Notes: generated from the sequence alone by a model not told the origin. A stretch of DNA of 64,000 nucleotides from Saccharomonospora cyanea NA-134 (GCF_000244975.1 NZ_CM001440.1:5344302-5408301); one strand, 5' to 3'; positions 51,454 to 61,242 are shown, counted from the first letter of the stretch. A program made the numbers and translations.

Positions 51454-52271
51454 CGGACGAGAGCAGGGGGCATGGCGGGCTCGTCGGTCCCCCATGGTCT
51501 GTCGACGTGCTCGCCGACCTGCACGCGGGGGCTCTGGACGAGCGGGAGGCGGCCGAACTGTGGCCGCGGGTGAACGCCGACCCGGACGCTCGGGCGATCA
51601 TCGAGGCGCTGGAGTCCACCAGGGCCGACCTCTCCGGATTCGCCGCCCTGGACGTCGAACCCATGCCCGCTGACGTGGCGAGCCGCATCGACGCCGCGTT
51701 GGAGCGGGAACGGCAGACCCAGGCGTCACCAGCGCAGGCACAGCCAGCAGCGCAGGCACAGCCGCCCGCGGAGGGCTCAGGTGCCGTGGTGAGTCTCGAC
51801 GCCGCGCGCGCGAGGCGGAAGAAGCGTCTCGGCTGGGGCGCGGGCCTGCTGACCGCGGCGGCAGCCGTGGTCGCCGCGGCACTCGTGGTGATCCCCGGCA
51901 CGGGCGACCGGAACGGAAGCGAGCTGGCTCAGCCGTCCCCGCCGTCCCAGTCGTCCGACGTCGGCGGCGCACCCCCGTTGCCGGTCGACAGTGGGAACCT
52001 CTCCGCGGCCGTCGGGCAGATCGTGAACGTCCGCGACTTCGGCCCCCTGGGCGGCGAGCAGCGGCTCGACGCGTGCCTGGAGGCCAACGGCATCGACTCC
52101 GCAGTGCAGCCGGTCGGGTTCCGCCCTGTCACCGTCGACGGGGACGAAGCCGTCGTCGTGCTGCTCACCACGGGGGAGTTGGGCCAGTTCAGGCTGCTGG
52201 CGCTGGCCCCCGACTGCGGGCCCGGCAACCCCGGCCTGCTGATGGACGAGACCGTCGGCCGACAGGGTTGA
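51450..52271 (+). CDS. Anti-sigma factor for SigM (RsmM-like)
   Basis: A 273-residue single-span membrane protein. The cytoplasmic N-terminal 95 residues (VDVLADLHAGALDEREAAEL) look like an anti-sigma helical domain but lack the HxxxCxxC zinc motif, so the usual thiol switch is not available. After an Ala/Gln-rich linker a span lies at about 127-150, followed by an extracytoplasmic domain of about 120 residues with two cysteines (RLDACLEANG and LAPDCGPGNPG) that may form a disulfide. It holds SigM inactive until an external signal. Start overlaps the sigM stop. Confidence 0.85.
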   Translation: MTDESRGHGGLVGPPWSVDVLADLHAGALDEREAAELWPRVNADPDARAIIEALESTRADLSGFAALDVEPMPADVASRIDAALERERQTQASPAQAQPAAQAQPPAEGSGAVVSLDAARARRKKRLGWGAGLLTAAAAVVAAALVVIPGTGDRNGSELAQPSPPSQSSDVGGAPPLPVDSGNLSAAVGQIVNVRDFGPLGGEQRLDACLEANGIDSAVQPVGFRPVTVDGDEAVVVLLTTGELGQFRLLALAPDCGPGNPGLLMDETVGRQG

Positions 52272-52384
52272 AGGAGACACGTGTCGCCTTCCGCCACGTG
52301 AGATGCCGGGAACAGTCCCGCCTACGATGCTGTTGACCAGGGTGAGTAGGCAGTGATCCAGCGGCGTCGAAGCGGAGGGCGTAG

Positions 52385-53377
52385 GTGACGGAAGACATTC
52401 GAAACCTCATCATCGTGGGGTCCGGCCCCGCGGGCTACACGGCCGCGGTCTATGCGGCCCGTGCGCAGCTGGAACCGCTGGTGTTCGAAGGAACGCAGTA
52501 CGGCGGCGCGCTGATGACCACGACCGAGGTCGAGAACTACCCCGGGTTCCGCTCCGGCATCCAGGGCCCCGATCTCATGGAGGAGATGCGGGAGCAGGCC
52601 AAGGTCTTCGGCGCCGACCTCCGGCAGGAGGACGTCGAGGAGCTGGAGCTCACGGGGCCGGTCAAGTACGTCACCGCCCACGGCAAGCGGTACGCGGCTC
52701 GCGCGGTGATCCTCGCGATGGGAGCGGCGCCGAGGTACCTGCACGTCCCCGGTGAGCAGAACCTCCTGGGCCGCGGTGTCTCGTCGTGTGCGACCTGTGA
52801 CGGGTTCTTCTTCCGAGACCAGGACATCGCGGTGGTCGGTGGCGGCGACTCGGCGATGGAGGAGGCGACCTTCCTCACCAAGTTCGCGCGCAGCGTCACC
52901 ATCATCCACCGCCGCGACGAGTTCCGGGCCTCCAAGATCATGCTGGAGCGGGCCCGCGCCAACGAGAAGATCAAATGGCAGTTGAACTCGCAGGTCACCG
53001 AGGTGCTCGGCGAAGGCAAGGTGAGCGGGGTCAAGCTCCGCGACACCGTGACCGGCGAGGAGTCCACCCTGGACGTCACGGGCTTCTTCCTGGCCATCGG
53101 CCACGACCCGCGCAGCGACCTCGTGCGCGGCCAGGTGGAGCTGGACGAGGACGGCTACGTGCTCGCGAAGGGCCGCGGCTCCTACACCAACCTCGACGGC
53201 GTGTTCGCCGCAGGCGACCTGGTGGACCGCACCTACCGGCAGGCCATCACGGCGGCGGGTTCGGGTTGCTCGGCCGCGATCGACGCGGAGCGCTGGCTCG
53301 CCGAGAACGCCGATGTCGCCGAGGCGAACGAGAGCACCGAACTCGTCGGCGGCGGATACGCCGCTCGTGCCAACTGA
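52385..53377 (+). CDS. trxB: Thioredoxin-disulfide reductase
   Basis: A 330-residue low-molecular-weight thioredoxin reductase. It has the FAD motif [12 protein letters not shown] at the start, the redox pair in [10 protein letters not shown] (Cys at about 138 and 141), the NADPH motif [12 protein letters not shown] and the C-terminal [10 protein letters not shown]. It reduces thioredoxin with NADPH. GTG 52385 has GGAGGG 5 nt upstream. It lies 113 nt after the anti-sigma gene and 23 nt before trxA, the order of Rv3913-Rv3914. Confidence 0.97.
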   Translation: MTEDIRNLIIVGSGPAGYTAAVYAARAQLEPLVFEGTQYGGALMTTTEVENYPGFRSGIQGPDLMEEMREQAKVFGADLRQEDVEELELTGPVKYVTAHGKRYAARAVILAMGAAPRYLHVPGEQNLLGRGVSSCATCDGFFFRDQDIAVVGGGDSAMEEATFLTKFARSVTIIHRRDEFRASKIMLERARANEKIKWQLNSQVTEVLGEGKVSGVKLRDTVTGEESTLDVTGFFLAIGHDPRSDLVRGQVELDEDGYVLAKGRGSYTNLDGVFAAGDLVDRTYRQAITAAGSGCSAAIDAERWLAENADVAEANESTELVGGGYAARAN

Positions 53378-53400
53378 CCCCGACCACGACAGGAGAGATG

Positions 53401-53727
53401 ATGACGAACACCGTTGCGGTGACCGACGCCACGTTCGCTGACGAGGTGCTGACCCACGACAAGCCGGTCCTCGTGGACTTCTGGGCGACGTGGTGCGGAC
53501 CGTGCAAGATGGTCGCACCGGTGCTGGAGGAGATCGCGGCCGAGCACGGCGACAAGCTCCGGATCGCGAAGCTCGACACCGACGCGAACCCGAACACGGC
53601 CAGGGACTACCAGGTCATGTCCATCCCCACCATGATCCTCTTCCAGGGCGGCAAGCCGGTGAAGCAGATCGTCGGTGCCAAGCCGAAGGCGGCCCTGCTG
53701 GCCGACCTCGCGGACGTGTTGCAGTAG
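53401..53727 (+). CDS. trxA: Thioredoxin
   Basis: A 108-residue thioredoxin with the active site [15 protein letters not shown] (CGPC near residues 33-36) and the cis-Pro loop SIPTMILF. It keeps cytoplasmic proteins reduced and feeds ribonucleotide reductase and peroxidases. Two ATG codons stand in tandem; 53401 has the better spacing to AGGAG. A strong terminator follows. Confidence 0.97.
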   Translation: MTNTVAVTDATFADEVLTHDKPVLVDFWATWCGPCKMVAPVLEEIAAEHGDKLRIAKLDTDANPNTARDYQVMSIPTMILFQGGKPVKQIVGAKPKAALLADLADVLQ

Positions 53728-53754
53728 GACCCGACCATCAGGCCCGGCAGCCTC

Positions 53755-53800
53755 GAAAACCCGGGATGCGCCCATCCGGTGGCGCTCCCGGGTTTTCTTT
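53755..53800 (+). terminator. Rho-independent terminator after trxA
   Basis: A perfect 12-bp stem (53755-53766 with 53786-53797) with A-rich and T-rich ends, continuing into TTT. It ends the sigM-trx transcription unit before cwlM. Confidence 0.88.
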
Positions 53801-53950
53801 CGTTCGGCCATCCGTGTGGGTTACGAGACGAAGTAGCCCTTCGTCCTCACGCTCCGTCCTCACGGCACAATAGAGAGGGCAAGGCCCCAGGCCCACGAAA
53901 TCTGCACGAACCACGAGCGCACTAGGTGCCCAAGGAATAGCGAGGAGTGC

Positions 53951-55099
53951 ATGCGGGTACTCCGCCGCGGCGACACCGGACCGGAAGTCGCCGAGATCAG
54001 GTCCATGCTGTCGGCGCTGGAACTCCTTCCGTCCAGCAACGAGGTGAACGGAAACGGACCGTTCTTCGACCTGTCGGTCGAGCACGCCGTCCGCGCGTTT
54101 CAACAGCAACGCGGGCTCATCACGGACGGGGTGGTCGGCCCCGCCACCTACCGAGCGCTACGCGGCTCGACCTACCACCTCGGCAGCAGGCCGCTGGCGT
54201 ATCTCGTGTCGTCCCCCGTGCACGGCGACGACGTGTTCGCCCTGCAGGAGCGGCTGACCGAACTCGGGTACGACGCGGGCCGACCTGACGGCGGGTTCGG
54301 ACCTCAGACCGAACGGGCTTTGAAGAACTTCCAACGGGACTACGGGTTGGTGGTCGACGGCATCTGCGGTCCGGCGACCGTGCGGGCGTTGCGACAGCTT
54401 TCGCCACGCGCGCGTGGTGGCCGGCCCGTCTTCCTGCGCGAGCAGGAGCACCTACGGAGGGCCGGACCCCGCCTGCGGGGCAAACGCATCGTCATCGACC
54501 CCGGCCACGGTGGTCCCGACCTGGGTGTGTCGGTGGGCGGGGTCAACGAGTCGACCATCGTCTGGGACCTCGCACGCAGGCTGGAAGGCCGGATGAAGGC
54601 CACGGGCATGGAAGCGTTGATCTCGCGTGGCCCGGACCACAGCCCCTCGGAGTTGCAGCGGGCACAGTTCGCCAACGACGCCGGTGCGGACCTGTTCCTG
54701 TCGCTGCACTGTGACGGCAACCGCTCGCCGCACGCACAGGGCGTGGCGAGCTTCCACTTCGGCACGGGCAACGGCACGACGTCCACGGTGGGGGAGCTGC
54801 TGGCCGGCTACATCCAGCGGGAACTCGCAGCGCGCACGGGCATGCTCGACTGCCGCACCCACCCGAAGACGTGGGACATCTTCACCCGCACCCGCTGCCC
54901 GGCCGTGCGCATGGAGATCGGTTACCTCACCAACGACCAGGACCGGAAGCGGCTTTCGGACCCGGCGTTCCGCGACGTGGTGGCCGAAGGCATCCTCATC
55001 GCCGTGAAGCGGCTGTACCTGCTGGGGGAGAACGACCAGCCCACGGGCACGTTCACGTTCGCCGACGTTCTCGCCCACGAACTGCTCAGGGCCGAGTAA
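53951..55099 (+). CDS. cwlM: CwlM-like N-acetylmuramoyl-L-alanine amidase family protein
   Basis: A 382-residue protein with two peptidoglycan-binding domains (residues about 5-70, 85-150: VLRRGDTGPEVAEIRSML, then VFALQERLTELGYDAGRPDG) and an amidase_3 domain (about 180-370). Zinc ligands are visible in VIDPGHGGPDLG, NESTIVWDLA and LSLHCDGNRS, and the catalytic-type Glu in RMEIGYLTN. In M. tuberculosis CwlM (Rv3915) is cytoplasmic, phosphorylated, and stimulates MurA rather than cutting wall. No signal peptide is present here, which agrees with a regulatory role. Confidence 0.93.
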   Translation: MRVLRRGDTGPEVAEIRSMLSALELLPSSNEVNGNGPFFDLSVEHAVRAFQQQRGLITDGVVGPATYRALRGSTYHLGSRPLAYLVSSPVHGDDVFALQERLTELGYDAGRPDGGFGPQTERALKNFQRDYGLVVDGICGPATVRALRQLSPRARGGRPVFLREQEHLRRAGPRLRGKRIVIDPGHGGPDLGVSVGGVNESTIVWDLARRLEGRMKATGMEALISRGPDHSPSELQRAQFANDAGADLFLSLHCDGNRSPHAQGVASFHFGTGNGTTSTVGELLAGYIQRELAARTGMLDCRTHPKTWDIFTRTRCPAVRMEIGYLTNDQDRKRLSDPAFRDVVAEGILIAVKRLYLLGENDQPTGTFTFADVLAHELLRAE

Positions 55100-55108
55100 C
55101 CACCGCAG

Positions 55109-55203
55109 TTGTCCACCTCAGGTGGGTGAAATTGTGGATGGATACAGCCCACCTGTGTACAACCTGTGGATAACTCGCCAAGTTATCCACAGGTTGTGGG
55201 TAA
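55109..55203. other. DnaA-box cluster with inverted pair between cwlM and GNAT gene
   Basis: Two perfect boxes face each other: TGTGGATAA at 55165-55173 and TTATCCACA at 55183-55191. They lie in a perfect 14-bp inverted repeat (55161-55174 and 55182-55195) with a 7-nt centre. One-mismatch boxes are TTGTCCACC at 55109 and the reverse TTACCCACA at 55203-55195; a weaker one is at 55133-55141. The repeat lies between convergent genes and could also act as a bidirectional terminator, although it has no T tract. Confidence 0.7.
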
Positions 55204-55208
55204 CTTCG

Positions 55209-55847
55209 CTATGTCCGGACGGGGCTCGGCTCAGCGGTCGTCACACTGACCTGCCCGAGCAACTTCTCCAGAGCGGCCTCGACGTCGGCCTTCCAGGAGA
55301 TGCCCGCTCGCAGTTCCAACCTCAGCCTCGGCCAGCGGTGGTGAGGGCGCACGGTCTTGAACCCCACACTCCGCAGGAACGCGGCGGGAACGACGCAGAC
55401 GTGCTCGTCGCCCGCGTTCTCCGGAGCCGCGTCCCCGAACGCCTCGACGGCCCGCACGCCACGGCGCGTCAGGTCTGCGACGACGGCCTGGACCAGGGCC
55501 CGCCCCAGCCCGCTGCCACGGAACTCGGGCAGGACGTGGAACGCCGTCAGCAGTACGGCGTCCGCACCCGGTGGAGAGGTGGGGAAGGCACCTGACCTGG
55601 GCACGGCGTTCGGCGGTGCGTACAGCACGAACCCCACCGGGAGCTCGCCGCTGTAGATGATCCGCCCGCACGAGCCCCACTCGAGCAGCACCGACGACAC
55701 CCAGGCTTCCTTCTCCACCTCGGTCTCGCCGAACTGCTCGGCCTGCTCCTTCAGGTGCGGAGCCACCTCCCAGTACACGCAGCGTCTGCACTTGCGCGGG
55801 AGTTGCTCCAGGTTGTCCAGCGTGACGCCGACGACGCGTCGCGACAC
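55209..55847 (-). CDS. GNAT-family N-acetyltransferase (Rv3916c-like)
   Basis: A 212-residue protein of the GCN5-related acetyltransferase fold, counterpart of the conserved gene between cwlM and parB. An N-terminal segment contains CRRCVYWE and the acetyl-CoA loop is FRGSGLGRALVQAVVADL (about residues 118-135). The substrate is unknown. GTG 55847 has GGGAGG 4 nt upstream; an open frame continues to 55928 without similarity. It converges with cwlM across the DnaA-box region. Confidence 0.82.
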   Translation of the reverse strand: MSRRVVGVTLDNLEQLPRKCRRCVYWEVAPHLKEQAEQFGETEVEKEAWVSSVLLEWGSCGRIIYSGELPVGFVLYAPPNAVPRSGAFPTSPPGADAVLLTAFHVLPEFRGSGLGRALVQAVVADLTRRGVRAVEAFGDAAPENAGDEHVCVVPAAFLRSVGFKTVRPHHRWPRLRLELRAGISWKADVEAALEKLLGQVSVTTAEPSPVRT

Positions 55848-56021
55848 CGAACCTCCCAAAGAAAGAGAACCATGGTCGAACGCGGCCCGCGCAGCGCGCG
55901 TCGACCGCCGAAAGCCCCGCATGAGCATATGGGTCTGTGAGAAGCCCCGCCAAGCCCGGGAGCCGACGAGGGACTGAAGTTACACTCGACTCACGCCTTC
56001 AGCGGGGACGCCCCGAACGAC

Positions 56022-57389
56022 ATGCAACCTTCACGAAGCGGAAGCGATGTGTCCATGACTTCCTCCCAGCCTCCGCAACCGGCACGGCCGGGTTCCGAAC
56101 CGGGTCGGCAGAACCTCGATCCACACATCGACCGCTACGCCGCGCGCACCGCCGGTATGACGGCCTCCGAGATCCGAGCGCTCTTCGCGGTGGCCAGCCG
56201 TCCCGAGGTCGTGTCCCTGGCAGGCGGTATGCCCAACCTCGCGGCGCTACCGCTGGACTCGCTGTCGAACCAGATGGCGGAGGTCGTGGCGCAGGACGGG
56301 CTCGTGGCGCTGCAGTACGGCTCCGCGCAGGGCGTGCCGGTGTTGCGCGAGCAGATCTGCGACGTGATGGCGCTGGAGGGCATCTCCGCGCACCCCGACG
56401 ACGTCGTGGTCACCGTCGGTTCGCAGATGGGTCTGGACATGGTGACCCGGCTGTTCTGCGACCCCGGTGACGTGGTCATCGCCGAGGGGCCGTCGTACGT
56501 CGGCGCGCTCGGCTCCTTCGCCGCCTACCAGGCGAACGTCGTGCACGTCGCCATGGACGACGACGGGCTGGTGCCCGACAACCTGCGTGAGGCACTCTCG
56601 CAGGCCGAGAAGCAGGGCCGTCGGGTCAAGTGCCTGTACACCATCCCGAACTTCCACAACCCCGCGGGCGTGACACTCTCGGTCGAGCGGCGCGCGGAGA
56701 TCGTCGAGATCTGCGCGGAGCACGACGTCCTCATCATCGAGGACAACCCGTACGGCCTGCTGGGGTTCGACGGACAGACCTACCCGTCGCTGCGCTCGAT
56801 GGCACCCGAGAACGTCGTGTACCTCGGGTCGTTCTCCAAGACGTTCGCCTCCGGCCTGCGCGTCGGCTGGGTGCTCGCTCCGCACGCCGTGCGCGAGAAG
56901 ATGGTGCTGGCAGCCGAATCGGCCACCCTGTGCCCGCCGACGCTCAACCAGCTCGTCGTGTCGAAGTACCTCTCCACCCACGACTGGAAGGGTCAGATCA
57001 AGACCTTCCGGGAGAACTACCGCGAGCGCCGCGACGCGATGCTCGCGGCGCTGGAGCAGCACATGCCCGCCGGGTGCACGTGGACGCGGCCCGAAGGCGG
57101 CTTCTACGTGTGGGTCACCGTGCCGGAGGGCGTCGACACCAAGGCCATGCTGCCCCGAGCGGTGACGGCTCGTGTCGCGTACGCGTCCGGCACCGGCTTC
57201 TACGCCGACGGCTTCGGCAGCAGGCAGATGCGGCTGTCGTACTGCTATCCGACCCCCGAGCGCATCCGCGAGGGTGTCCGCAGGCTCGCCGGTGTGCTGG
57301 AGTCCGAAATGGAACTCATGCGCACCTTCGGTAGCGTGTCCACCCGCGCGGTGTCGGGTCCGCAGTTCCCCGGTCCCGACACGGCCTGA
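56022..57389 (+). CDS. PLP-dependent aminotransferase (class I/II)
   Basis: A 455-residue fold-type I aminotransferase of the 2-aminoadipate/valine-pyruvate-like group. It shows VVSLAGGMPNLAALPL, then YTIPNFHNPAGVTLS, IIEDNPYGLLGFDG and the PLP lysine in LGSFSKTFASGLRVGW (about residue 275). It has no N-terminal DNA-binding domain. The amino donor is unknown. ATG 56022 or ATG 56055 may be the start. It diverges from the GNAT gene and precedes the ATP-grasp ligase by 67 nt. Confidence 0.88.
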   Translation: MQPSRSGSDVSMTSSQPPQPARPGSEPGRQNLDPHIDRYAARTAGMTASEIRALFAVASRPEVVSLAGGMPNLAALPLDSLSNQMAEVVAQDGLVALQYGSAQGVPVLREQICDVMALEGISAHPDDVVVTVGSQMGLDMVTRLFCDPGDVVIAEGPSYVGALGSFAAYQANVVHVAMDDDGLVPDNLREALSQAEKQGRRVKCLYTIPNFHNPAGVTLSVERRAEIVEICAEHDVLIIEDNPYGLLGFDGQTYPSLRSMAPENVVYLGSFSKTFASGLRVGWVLAPHAVREKMVLAAESATLCPPTLNQLVVSKYLSTHDWKGQIKTFRENYRERRDAMLAALEQHMPAGCTWTRPEGGFYVWVTVPEGVDTKAMLPRAVTARVAYASGTGFYADGFGSRQMRLSYCYPTPERIREGVRRLAGVLESEMELMRTFGSVSTRAVSGPQFPGPDTA

Positions 57390-57456
57390 CGTCGCGGCGG
57401 CGCGGCCGCGCGTATCCCTTTCACCCACACGTTCCAGCAACCCGAGGAGTCCCGCG

Positions 57457-58407
57457 TTGGTCGAGGGTACTGTCGCCGTTCTCGCAGGCGGACTGTCGCA
57501 CGAGCGAGACGTCTCGTTGCGGTCAGGCCGCAGGCTGTCCGTTGCGTTGCGCGACCAGGGCCTCACGGTGCAGGAGTGGGACACCGACGCCGGACTGCTC
57601 GACCGCCTGCGCAACGACAAGCCGGATGCCGCGGTCGTCGCCCTGCACGGCGGGTCCGGGGAGAACGGCTCGGTGCAGACCGTTCTGGAGATGGTGGGTG
57701 TGCCGTTCGTGGGAACCAGTTCCCGCGGGTGCCGCAAGGCGTGGGACAAGCCCATCGCCAAGGCACTGATCCAGAACGCGGGCTTCGCCACGCCCGAGTG
57801 GGTGTCGTTGCCGCACAGCACGTTCCGCGAGCTGGGCGCTCAACCGGTGCTTGACGCGATGGTGGAACGCCTCGGCCTTCCCCTCATCCTCAAGCCGGAC
57901 CAGGGCGGCTCGGCACTCGGCGCGCAGGTGGTCCGGGACGCGGCCGACCTGCCCGCCGCGATGGTGGGCTGTTTCGCCTACGGCGACACGGTGCTCGCCG
58001 AGCGCTTCGTGGACGGTGTCGAGGTCGCGGTAGCCGTGGTCGAACGGGACGGGGGAACGGAGGCACTGCCGCCGGTGGAGATCGTCCCGGAGGGTGGTGT
58101 CTACGACTACACGGCGCGGTACACGGCGGGACTCACCGACTTCTTCGCGCCCGCGCGGTTGCCCGACGAGACGGCACAGGCGGTGCAGGAGCTCGCCGTA
58201 CGTGCTCACTCCTTGCTGGGTCTGCGCGACATCTCCCGCACCGACGCGATCGTCGCCGAGGACGGCACCGTTTTCTTCCTGGAGGTGAACTCGTCGCCCG
58301 GGCTCACCGAGACGTCCACGGTTCCGATGGCGTTCGAGGCCGCGGGTACCTCACTCGGCTCGGTGTTCGTCGATCTCGTGCAGCGGGCCGTTCAGCGGGG
58401 GAGTTGA
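57457..58407 (+). CDS. D-alanine-D-alanine ligase-like ATP-grasp protein
   Basis: A 316-residue ATP-grasp enzyme. The N-terminal part has VLAGGLSHERDVSLRSG and VVALHGGSGENGSVQ, the centre PLILKPDQGGSALGAQVV, and the metal-binding end FFLEVNSSPGLTETS. This is the Ddl pattern, though true Ddl is usually longer and encoded elsewhere, so a related dipeptide ligase is possible. TTG 57457 is chosen: GAGGAG lies 7 nt before it and the family start follows at once. It lies before parB, as in other actinomycetes. Confidence 0.85.
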   Translation: MVEGTVAVLAGGLSHERDVSLRSGRRLSVALRDQGLTVQEWDTDAGLLDRLRNDKPDAAVVALHGGSGENGSVQTVLEMVGVPFVGTSSRGCRKAWDKPIAKALIQNAGFATPEWVSLPHSTFRELGAQPVLDAMVERLGLPLILKPDQGGSALGAQVVRDAADLPAAMVGCFAYGDTVLAERFVDGVEVAVAVVERDGGTEALPPVEIVPEGGVYDYTARYTAGLTDFFAPARLPDETAQAVQELAVRAHSLLGLRDISRTDAIVAEDGTVFFLEVNSSPGLTETSTVPMAFEAAGTSLGSVFVDLVQRAVQRGS

Positions 58408-58468
58408 TCGGCCGCAGTCGCTTCCACGGCCGATCCGTAAACCGTCACCGTGACGAAACGTCCCGGTG

Positions 58469-59473
58469 TCATCGGTCATCGGTTTTGAGTGTCCGTTTCG
58501 CCTGGTTCGGGGCCATCAGGGCGACGATTCGTTCGAGATCGTCCACCGAACCGAACTCGACCACGATGCGCCCCTTACGGCGGCCGACATCCACCTTCAC
58601 CCGCGTGTCGAAGGCGTCGGACAACCGCTCGGCCAGCGCGTCCACACCCGGCATGTTCATCGGCTTGCGGGCCGCCTTCTTCGGCTTGGGCTTCGACTCG
58701 CCCTTGGCGAGCGTGACCGCCTCCTCGGTGGCTCGCACCGAGAGTCCCTCCGCCACGATCCGCGCGGCGAGCTCCTCCTGACGGTCAGCGTCGTCCAACG
58801 AGAGCAGAGCGCGGGCGTGCCCTGCGGACAACACCCCGGCCGCCACCCGGCGCTGCACCGGCAGGGGGAGCCGCAGGAGCCGGATCGTGTTCGTGATGAC
58901 GGGACGGCTCCGGCCGATGCGAGAAGCCAGCTCCTCGTGCGTCACACCGAACTCGTCGAGAAGCTGTTGGTAGGCAGCGGCCTCCTCCAGCGGGTTCAAC
59001 TGAACGCGGTGGATGTTCTCCAGCAGCGCGTCACGCAACATCGCCTCGTCGGCGGTGCTGCGGACGATGGCCGGGATCACGTCGAGCCCCGCTTGCTGCG
59101 CGGCACGCAAGCGGCGCTCACCCATGACGAGCTCGTACTCGTCACCCGTCAGGTGCCGGACCACGATGGGCTGCATGAGCCCGAACTCCCGAATCGAGTG
59201 TTCGAGCTCCGCCAGAGCGTCCTGGTCGAAAACCTGCCGCGGCTGCTTGGGGTTCGGCTTCACCGCCTCGACGGGCACCTCGCGGTAGACCGCGCCGGAC
59301 ACCTCACCCCCCTTGGCGGTCACCGCACCGTTGGCGGCGAACCAGCCCGTGTCGGACTGCTTCGCGGCGATGCCGTTGGTACCGCCCCTGCCGCCGCCGT
59401 CGCCGGAGTCGGTGGGACCCGTGGGGATCAACGCGGCCAGGCCGCGCCCCAGTCCACCTCTGCGTTCGCTCAT
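58469..59473 (-). CDS. parB: Chromosome partitioning protein ParB
   Basis: A 334-residue ParB/Spo0J CTPase that binds parS and spreads to form the segregation complex. N-terminal domain: [18 protein letters not shown], the CTP motif [13 protein letters not shown] and [21 protein letters not shown] central helix-turn-helix follows ([20 protein letters not shown]) and a C-terminal dimerisation domain. It begins [17 protein letters not shown], the usual ParA-interacting start. It overlaps parA by 4 nt. Confidence 0.97.
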   Translation of the reverse strand: MSERRGGLGRGLAALIPTGPTDSGDGGGRGGTNGIAAKQSDTGWFAANGAVTAKGGEVSGAVYREVPVEAVKPNPKQPRQVFDQDALAELEHSIREFGLMQPIVVRHLTGDEYELVMGERRLRAAQQAGLDVIPAIVRSTADEAMLRDALLENIHRVQLNPLEEAAAYQQLLDEFGVTHEELASRIGRSRPVITNTIRLLRLPLPVQRRVAAGVLSAGHARALLSLDDADRQEELAARIVAEGLSVRATEEAVTLAKGESKPKPKKAARKPMNMPGVDALAERLSDAFDTRVKVDVGRRKGRIVVEFGSVDDLERIVALMAPNQAKRTLKTDDR

Positions 59474-60372
59474 TGTCGTCGCTCCCTGCTCGATCCACGC
59501 TCGGCGACCTCACGCGCCGCGTCCAGGTAACTCATCGCTCCACGGGAACCCGGGTCGTAGGCCAGCACGGTCTGCCCGTAGCCCGGCGCTTCCGACACCT
59601 TCACACTCCGCGGGATCACGGTGCGCAACACGACGTCACCGAAGTGCCTGCGGACTTCCTGGGTCACCTGGTCGGCCAGCTTCGTACGCCCGTCGTACAT
59701 CGTCAGCAGGATGGTCGAGACGCTGAGCGTCTGGTTGAGATGTCGCTGCACCAGCTCGATGTTGTTCAGAAGCTGCCCCAGACCTTCCAGCGCGTAGTAC
59801 TCGCACTGGATCGGGATGAGTACCTCGTGTGCGGCCACGAGGGCGTTGACGGTCAGCAGGCCGAGCGACGGCGGGCAGTCGATGAAGACGTAGTCGACCC
59901 CGAGCGTGTCGAGCGCCTCCCTGGTGAGCGCTTCCTTGAGGCGGGCCTCGCGTTGCGCCATGGAGACGAGTTCGATCTCGGCACCGGCGAGGTCGATCGT
60001 CGCGGGAACGCAGAGCAGGTCCTGCGACTGGGTGCTCGCCTGGACCGCGTCGACCAGCGACACCTCGCCGAGCAGGAGTTCGTAGACGGACGGTGTTCCG
60101 GAGCGATGGTCCACGTCGAGCGCCGTGCTGGCGTTGCCCTGGGGATCGAGGTCGATCACCAGGGTTCGCACACCGTGGAGCGCGAGGCCGGCCGCGAGGT
60201 TCACCGTGCTCGTCGTCTTGCCGACTCCGCCCTTCTGATTCGCCACCGTGATGACACGTCGCCGAGTCGGCCGGGGCATGAAGTTCGTGTCGGGGTGAAG
60301 GACGCGCGCCGCGCGCACTGCCTCCTCGGCGATCGGGGTGCCGCCGAGGCCGGTGTCGGGGGAGGAGCTCAC
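59470..60372 (-). CDS. parA: Chromosome partitioning ATPase ParA
   Basis: A 300-residue Walker-type ATPase with [19 protein letters not shown] (deviant Walker A), [17 protein letters not shown] and [16 protein letters not shown]. It moves ParB-parS complexes over the nucleoid. GTG 60372 is the most likely start. The open frame extends to 60567 and reads ADVPRETA through the parS site at 60406-60421, much as mycobacterial ParA reads NVSRET, so a longer form cannot be excluded. Confidence 0.96.
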   Translation of the reverse strand: MSSSPDTGLGGTPIAEEAVRAARVLHPDTNFMPRPTRRRVITVANQKGGVGKTTSTVNLAAGLALHGVRTLVIDLDPQGNASTALDVDHRSGTPSVYELLLGEVSLVDAVQASTQSQDLLCVPATIDLAGAEIELVSMAQREARLKEALTREALDTLGVDYVFIDCPPSLGLLTVNALVAAHEVLIPIQCEYYALEGLGQLLNNIELVQRHLNQTLSVSTILLTMYDGRTKLADQVTQEVRRHFGDVVLRTVIPRSVKVSEAPGYGQTVLAYDPGSRGAMSYLDAAREVAERGSSRERRQ

Positions 60373-60405
60373 CGCACACCACCCCGTACCGCCGCCGTGC
60401 CGCGC

Positions 60406-60421
60406 TGTTTCACGTGGAACA
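60406..60421. other. parS site 1
   Basis: TGTTTCACGTGGAACA: one base differs from the perfect 16-bp palindrome. It lies 34 nt upstream of GTG 60372 of parA. Confidence 0.88.
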
Positions 60422-60463
60422 TCCGCCGCTCCGTACTGATCGTCATTCGCTGAGCCAATCCTC

Positions 60464-61156
60464 TCAGTGCTTCTTCCGTCCGCGTTTCCGCGCAACTCCG
60501 GATGACCCCGACTCCACCCGTTCGATGGCAACCACGGTGGTCGGCGTCCCAAGAACTCCCGCACCACACCGCACGATCCTGGGCTCGCCGCCTCCGGCCC
60601 TGCGGACGGCGGAGCGATCCCGTTCGATCTCCTCGGCCGCCGTCTGTCCCTTCAACGCGAGTAGCGAGCCGCCGGGACGGACGAGCGGCATGCACCATTC
60701 AGCCAGCCGAGCCAACGGCGCGACCGCCCTGGCGGTCACGACATCGGCAACGTCGATCCGGCGTCGCACCACCTTCTCCTCCGCGCGGCCACGCTCGATG
60801 CTCACCGAGAGAGAAAGCGCCTCGGCCACCTCGGTGAGCCAATCGACGCGGCGAGCCATGGGTTCGAGGAGAACAATATCGAGATCGGGACGCGCGATGG
60901 CGAGAGGTATTCCGGGAAAGCCGGCACCGGAGCCGACATCGACGACCCGACCGCCTTCCGGGATGCGCTCACCGAGCACAGCCGAGTTGAGCACGTGGCG
61001 TTCCCACAGCCGGTCCACCTCTCGCGGGCCGATCAGGCCTCGCTCCACTCCGTGTGATGCGAGCAGGTCGACGAACTCGGCGGCGAGCGCCAAGCGCTCC
61101 CCGAAGACGTGCCGCGCCTCCGACGGGATCGTGGATTCAGCGCCTTCAGACTCCAA
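60464..61156 (-). CDS. rsmG: 16S rRNA (guanine527-N7)-methyltransferase
   Basis: A 230-residue methyltransferase (GidB) acting on G527 of 16S rRNA, a change linked to streptomycin sensitivity. The SAM-binding motif is VVDVGSGAGFPGIPLAIARP (about residues 70-89) and the later VTARAVAPLARLAEW is typical. TTG 61156 is chosen because GGGAGGA lies 6 nt before it; GTG 61162 would sit directly on that site. It lies between parA and jag, flanked by parS sites. Confidence 0.95.
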   Translation of the reverse strand: MESEGAESTIPSEARHVFGERLALAAEFVDLLASHGVERGLIGPREVDRLWERHVLNSAVLGERIPEGGRVVDVGSGAGFPGIPLAIARPDLDIVLLEPMARRVDWLTEVAEALSLSVSIERGRAEEKVVRRRIDVADVVTARAVAPLARLAEWCMPLVRPGGSLLALKGQTAAEEIERDRSAVRRAGGGEPRIVRCGAGVLGTPTTVVAIERVESGSSGVARKRGRKKH

Positions 61157-61177
61157 TGACACTCCTCCCGGACGGCC

Positions 61178-61191
61178 GTTCCACGTGAAAC
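61178..61191. other. parS site 2
   Basis: GTTCCACGTGAAAC, one base off the perfect palindrome, 21 nt before the rsmG start. Confidence 0.88.
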
Positions 61192-61242
61192 AGGCTGGCG
61201 TCGATTGTCCCCTGCGGCCGCCCCGCCACGCGGACAGCCCGT

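Noticed and set aside
60369..60698. 109-residue frame reading MFHVKQ through parS site 1
   Set aside because: Such peptides arise from the parS palindrome in every frame; the rest is antisense or out of frame with rsmG and parA.
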